Assembly: GCA_043808325.1 (NCBI GenBank) | Contig: JAZDEY010000031.1 | Coordinates: 1-64,000, forward strand | Direction of reading: 5' to 3' | Source: JAZDEY01 sp043808325 [NCBI: Candidatus Eiseniibacteriota bacterium] | GTDB taxonomy: Bacteria; Arandabacterota; Arandabacteria; Arandabacterales | DNA length: 64,000 bases | Shown here: piece after piece, positions 60,856 to 64,000 of the stretch | Numbering within the stretch: the first letter of the stretch is position 1 | Layout: the number at the start of each line of letters is the position of its first letter | The notes under the pieces: generated by a model | Told to the model about the DNA's origin: nothing | Databases searched by the model: none | The model's input: only the letters and a program-made list of their open reading frames with translations | Translations under genes and position numbers: made by a program

Positions 60856-61869
60856 GTGGCTGAGTTGCCGCAGAAGAGCCGGGCTGTTTCGATCGTGGGA
60901 GCCACAGGGCTCGTGGGAAGTGAGATCGCGAAGCTTCTTTTCCTTCGCAAGTTCCCGCTCGGGGAGCTCTCGCTCTTTTCGTCGGGCCGCACCAGCGAGC
61001 GCAGGGCCACCATAGCAGGTAAGGAATTTCCGATCCGCCCCTTCAGTCTGGGCGCGCTTGGCGAGCCCGGGTTTTGTTTTCTTGCGGCCGGCGGCGAGAC
61101 CAGCCGGCAGCACGCGCACGCAATCGCCGATCTCGGCCACGTTGTCATAGACAATAGCAGCGCCTTCAGGATGCATCCGGACGTGCCGCTGGTGGTCCCC
61201 GAGGTCAACGCCGGAGACCTTCGGTGTCACAGGGGGATCATAGCCAATCCCAATTGCTCCACGATTCAGATGGTAGTGGTGCTAGCGCCTCTTCACCGGC
61301 TCTGGGAGCTTAAGCGCGTGATCGTCTCCACCTACCAGTCGGTTTCAGGGGCAGGCCTTCAGGCCACCGGCGAGCTTGCTACTCATTCCTCGGCTGCCCT
61401 GGAGGGCAGGACGCTTGCCCCCCGTGCCTTCGCTGATCAGATCGCTTTCAATGTGATCCCTCGGATCGATGTCTTCGACTCCGAGGGTTGGACCGGCGAG
61501 GAGCGAAAGCTGATGAATGAGACAAGGAAGATCCTGGGCGACGGGTCGATCGAGGTCGTGGCCACGGCGGCGAGGGTGCCGGTCTTCCGATGTCACTCCG
61601 AGTCGGTCTACGCCGAATTCGGCCGCGAGCTCGACCTTGCGGTCGTGAGGCAGGTGCTTGCGTGTGCTCCCGGCGTCAAGGTGGTCGATGATCCCGCATC
61701 GGGCAAGTATCCAATGCCCGTCAACTGTGTGGGACAAGAGAGTACCTTTGTCGGACGGCTGAGGCTGGGTCCGGCATCGGCTAAGGCGCTCAGCATGTGG
61801 ATAGTGAGCGACAATGTCTGGAAGGGTGCGGCCTTGAACGCAGTACAGATAGCTGAGGAATTGCTGTAG
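60856..61869 (+). CDS. asd: Aspartate-semialdehyde dehydrogenase
   Basis: 337 residues. VSIVGATGLVGSEI is the NADP-binding loop, IANPNCSTIQMVV contains the catalytic Cys, and STYQSVSGAG and RVPVFRCHSE (active-site His) are conserved. It makes aspartate semialdehyde for lysine/diaminopimelate, threonine and methionine. GTG 60856 is set by GGAGG and the promoter at 60783. Confidence 0.93.
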   Translation: MAELPQKSRAVSIVGATGLVGSEIAKLLFLRKFPLGELSLFSSGRTSERRATIAGKEFPIRPFSLGALGEPGFCFLAAGGETSRQHAHAIADLGHVVIDNSSAFRMHPDVPLVVPEVNAGDLRCHRGIIANPNCSTIQMVVVLAPLHRLWELKRVIVSTYQSVSGAGLQATGELATHSSAALEGRTLAPRAFADQIAFNVIPRIDVFDSEGWTGEERKLMNETRKILGDGSIEVVATAARVPVFRCHSESVYAEFGRELDLAVVRQVLACAPGVKVVDDPASGKYPMPVNCVGQESTFVGRLRLGPASAKALSMWIVSDNVWKGAALNAVQIAEELL

Positions 61870-61873
61870 CGAG

Positions 61874-62644
61874 ATGGCATTTGGGGCACGACAGAGCTTC
61901 GGACGTTACATAGCCGTCCAATCTCATCTGCATCTACTTGATCCCCTGGTCAAGATCCTGGGCTTTGCGCTTGTCATGATCTCGATTTTCTCCTCGGCAA
62001 GCTGGCTTGCCATAGCCGCGGTCATGGGCTACGTGATCTTGCTTGGGCGGGCCTCACGGGTGAGATTAGGGTTCTATCTTGAGAGCCTCAAGTACTTCGC
62101 CTGGATGTTTGCCCTGTCCTTTGCGATCAACGTGATCTTCCCCCGAGACAGCACGGTCGGGGCCTTTAGCCCCCAGGCACTCGCGCTGGCGGGCATATTT
62201 GCGTCGAGGCTGGCTCTTATGATCTTTGTTGCCGCCATATTCACGGTGGTCACCTGTCCATCGGAGATCGGGGAAGCCCTGATGGTTCTTTCACGAGTCA
62301 GAGGCCGTGTCGGGCGGAGGGCGGCGGAGGCGGCAGCGGTGCTTTCGATGGCGCTACGCTTTGTGCCTGTCATGTTCGAGGAGGCGGAACGAATACGAGC
62401 TGCGCAGATCTTGCGGGGTCGACGGCCAAGAGGCCTCACGGGGCGGGTGCGGTCGGTGGTCGAGGTGATAGTGCCTCTGATGGAATCATCGCTTCGGCGG
62501 GCCGGGAATCTCGGGTTTGCGCTGGAGGCACGGTGCTACGGTTACAGGGTGCCTGCCTCGCGCGGTGTGAGCCTCGGCCGGGATGAGGTCGCGTTCCTGG
62601 CGAGCGTGATTGGTTTGCTTTTGGTCGTGATCCGATTAAGATAA
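61874..62644 (+). CDS. ecfT: ECF transporter transmembrane (T) component, orphan
   Basis: 256 residues with five to six membrane helices. The two cytoplasmic coupling-helix motifs ending in Arg-Gly/Arg-x-x (AAQILRGRRP and FALEARCYGYRVP) are those of EcfT proteins that join ATPases to substrate-binding S components. No EcfA ATPase or S component is adjacent; they may be elsewhere. Lies 4 bp behind asd and 3 bp before truA. Confidence 0.82.
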   Translation: MAFGARQSFGRYIAVQSHLHLLDPLVKILGFALVMISIFSSASWLAIAAVMGYVILLGRASRVRLGFYLESLKYFAWMFALSFAINVIFPRDSTVGAFSPQALALAGIFASRLALMIFVAAIFTVVTCPSEIGEALMVLSRVRGRVGRRAAEAAAVLSMALRFVPVMFEEAERIRAAQILRGRRPRGLTGRVRSVVEVIVPLMESSLRRAGNLGFALEARCYGYRVPASRGVSLGRDEVAFLASVIGLLLVVIRLR

Positions 62645-62647
62645 ATT

Positions 62648-63397
62648 ATGCATGGAAGCGGTCTCAGTGTGAAGAACACCAGGTTGGTGATCGAATACGA
62701 CGGCAGTGATTTCTGTGGGTGGCAGAGGCAGCCTAAGGTCAGAACCGTCGAGGGGGAGCTGCTTGAAATCCTATCACCCTTGCTGGGAGCGGAGCCGGAG
62801 CTCATAGCGGCTGCGAGGACCGACTCGGGGGTGCACGCGCTGGGCCAGATTGTCAACTTCAGTTCGTTGTCACCGATGGAGCCCGACGAGATCCGGTCGG
62901 CGCTCAACACGCTCCTGCCCGAGGACATAAGGATCGTCGGTGCCGAGGACGTGCCGCTGGCGTTCAATGCCAGGTACGATGCCAGGCAACGCAGGTACAC
63001 CTACCTGGTCTCCACGAGGCCGACAGCCGTCTGGAGGCGCCATCGATGGTGTGTCAAGTGGAAACTCGACGTTGGAGCGATGAGTGAAGCGGTCCAGGCT
63101 GTGATCGGCGACCACGATTTCTCGGCCTTCACCTGTAAGGAGGAACGTCGCAGCCCCCGGATAAGCATGTACGAGGCTTCGGTTGAGGAGATCGAACCGG
63201 AGGTGGTGGCAATCACGCTCGCGGGCAGCCGGTTCCTGAGGAAGATGGTGAGAACCCTGGTCGGTACCTTCGTTGAGATCGGTAGGGGGCGGATCAAACC
63301 CTCCGACGTATGTGATATACTCTCCAGCCGGGATAGGAAACGAGCAGGACCGTGTGCCCCGCCACACGGGCTCTATCTTGTGCGGGTCGATTACTGA
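62648..63397 (+). CDS. truA: tRNA pseudouridine38-40 synthase
   Basis: 249 residues. IEYDGSDFCGWQRQ opens the domain, AARTDSGVHALGQ holds the catalytic Asp59, and RFLRKMVRTLVGTFVEIG closes it: TruA signatures. It isomerises U38-U40 in anticodon arms. ATG 62648 or GTG 62669 are possible starts; the second begins VKNTRLVIEY, closer to usual TruA N-termini. Confidence 0.93.
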   Translation: MHGSGLSVKNTRLVIEYDGSDFCGWQRQPKVRTVEGELLEILSPLLGAEPELIAAARTDSGVHALGQIVNFSSLSPMEPDEIRSALNTLLPEDIRIVGAEDVPLAFNARYDARQRRYTYLVSTRPTAVWRRHRWCVKWKLDVGAMSEAVQAVIGDHDFSAFTCKEERRSPRISMYEASVEEIEPEVVAITLAGSRFLRKMVRTLVGTFVEIGRGRIKPSDVCDILSSRDRKRAGPCAPPHGLYLVRVDY

Positions 63398-63412
63398 AAA
63401 GGAGGAAGCCGA

Positions 63413-64000
63413 ATGAAGTTCTTCATAGACACGGCGAACATCGATGAGATAGCCGAGGCCAAGACGCTCGGCATTCTCGATGGTGTGACAACCAACCCGA
63501 CGCTACTGGCGCGTGAGAAAGGCAAGGGCGACTTCAAGGAAATCCTAAAGAAGATCTGTGAGATCGTTCAGGGGCCGGTCAGTGCCGAGGTCGTGGGCAA
63601 CGACGCCGACACCATGGTCGAGGAGGCCGGGAAACTCGTCAAGATAGACAAGCACATCGTGGTCAAGGTCCCTCTGACGCGGGAGGGGCTGAAGGCGATA
63701 GGCCGGCTTAAGGCCGAGGGCGTCAGGACCAATGCGACTCTGGTCTTTAGCGCCAACCAGGCGATCCTTGCGGCCAAGGCCGGAGCGTCCTACCTGAGTC
63801 CCTTCGTGGGTAGGCTGGATGATGCCACTCACTACGGCATGGATCTTATCCGGCAGATAGTCACCATCTACGATAACTATGACTTCGAAACCGAGATCAT
63901 TGTCGCAAGCGTGCGCAATCCTCTCCACGTGATAGAGGCAGGGCTTGCCGGTGCAGATGTGGTGACGATTCCCTTCAAGGTGATAGAGCAAATGATCAGG
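63413..64000 (+). CDS. tal: Transaldolase / fructose-6-phosphate aldolase-like, cut by window end
   Basis: 196 codons are visible of about 215. [13 protein letters not shown] and GVTTNPTLL open it; Lys85 in HIVVKVPLT is the Schiff-base residue, and [25 protein letters not shown] is split over the barrel. This is the small single-domain transaldolase/TalC family. AAGGAGG lies 7 nt before the ATG. With rpiB it serves non-oxidative pentose metabolism. Confidence 0.9.
   Translation, partial: MKFFIDTANIDEIAEAKTLGILDGVTTNPTLLAREKGKGDFKEILKKICEIVQGPVSAEVVGNDADTMVEEAGKLVKIDKHIVVKVPLTREGLKAIGRLKAEGVRTNATLVFSANQAILAAKAGASYLSPFVGRLDDATHYGMDLIRQIVTIYDNYDFETEIIVASVRNPLHVIEAGLAGADVVTIPFKVIEQMIR

Noticed and set aside
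1-64000. CRISPR array or prophage
   Set aside because: No regularly spaced repeats, cas genes, or phage structural or integrase genes were found.

Overview
The window is 64 kb of roughly 60% G+C bacterial DNA from a diderm anaerobe. Four kinds of evidence point to a Gram-negative-type cell of the FCB superphylum, probably one of its uncultured phyla (Eisenbacteria/Krumholzibacteriota-like): secreted proteins with C-terminal FlgD-like sorting domains, a PorV/PorQ-like outer-membrane barrel, apolipoprotein N-acyltransferase with lipoproteins, and a Wzx-type flippase. The phylum is inference. The anaerobic lifestyle rests on an oxygen-sensitive class III ribonucleotide reductase, a complete RNF complex and a complete HdrCBA-FlxDCBA module.

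Layout. 0-3.6 kb: outer-membrane and secreted proteins behind near-consensus sigma70 promoters. 3.7-5.8 kb: a MntP-like exporter and a convergent flippase. 5.9-9.6 kb: a lower-G+C accessory island bounded by a 17-bp inverted repeat. It holds two tiny ORFs, a two-TM protein, a HARE-HTH-like protein, an odd tRNA, strong hairpins, an IS1-like transposase and a stand-alone proteasome-fold Ntn hydrolase. 9.7-14.4 kb: a giant secreted adhesin-like gene broken by one frameshift. 14.4-19.8 kb: an IS21 relic followed by a divergent pair, a phospholipase-D-fold nuclease and a large N6-adenine methyltransferase (probable defence locus). 19.8-28.5 kb: a TPR/sigma54 regulator, a LarA-like racemase and housekeeping genes (purD, purE, TsaC, a low-molecular-weight phosphatase, rpiB, dCMP deaminase). 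28.5-32.6 kb: nrdR-nrdD-redoxin-nrdG behind paired NrdR boxes. 32.6-39.9 kb: rnfCDGEA, a lipoprotein, rnfB and tatC. 39.9-46.6 kb: hdrCBA-flxDCBA. 46.6-51 kb: quinone/polyprenyl biosynthesis and RNF accessory genes (apbE, NusG-II, Gx, RseC). 51-64 kb: rsfS, an aberrant argS, a GT-C transferase, purM with a sigma54 activator, archaeal-type phosphoglycerate mutase, lnt, asd, ecfT, truA and a transaldolase cut by the window edge.

How it works together. The class III reductase makes dNTPs without oxygen, with the redoxin as likely electron donor. RNF couples ferredoxin:NAD+ redox to an ion gradient, and ApbE attaches the FMNs of RnfD and RnfG. HdrABC-Flx would link NADH, ferredoxin and a thiol/disulfide pair by flavin-based bifurcation. 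A UbiA-family prenyltransferase plus a polyprenyl synthase suggests a quinone-type lipid.

Most likely to hold undescribed biology: the island at 5.9-9.6 kb (Ntn hydrolase, microprotein, hairpins, inverted repeats) and the PLD nuclease/methyltransferase pair at 15.3-19.3 kb.
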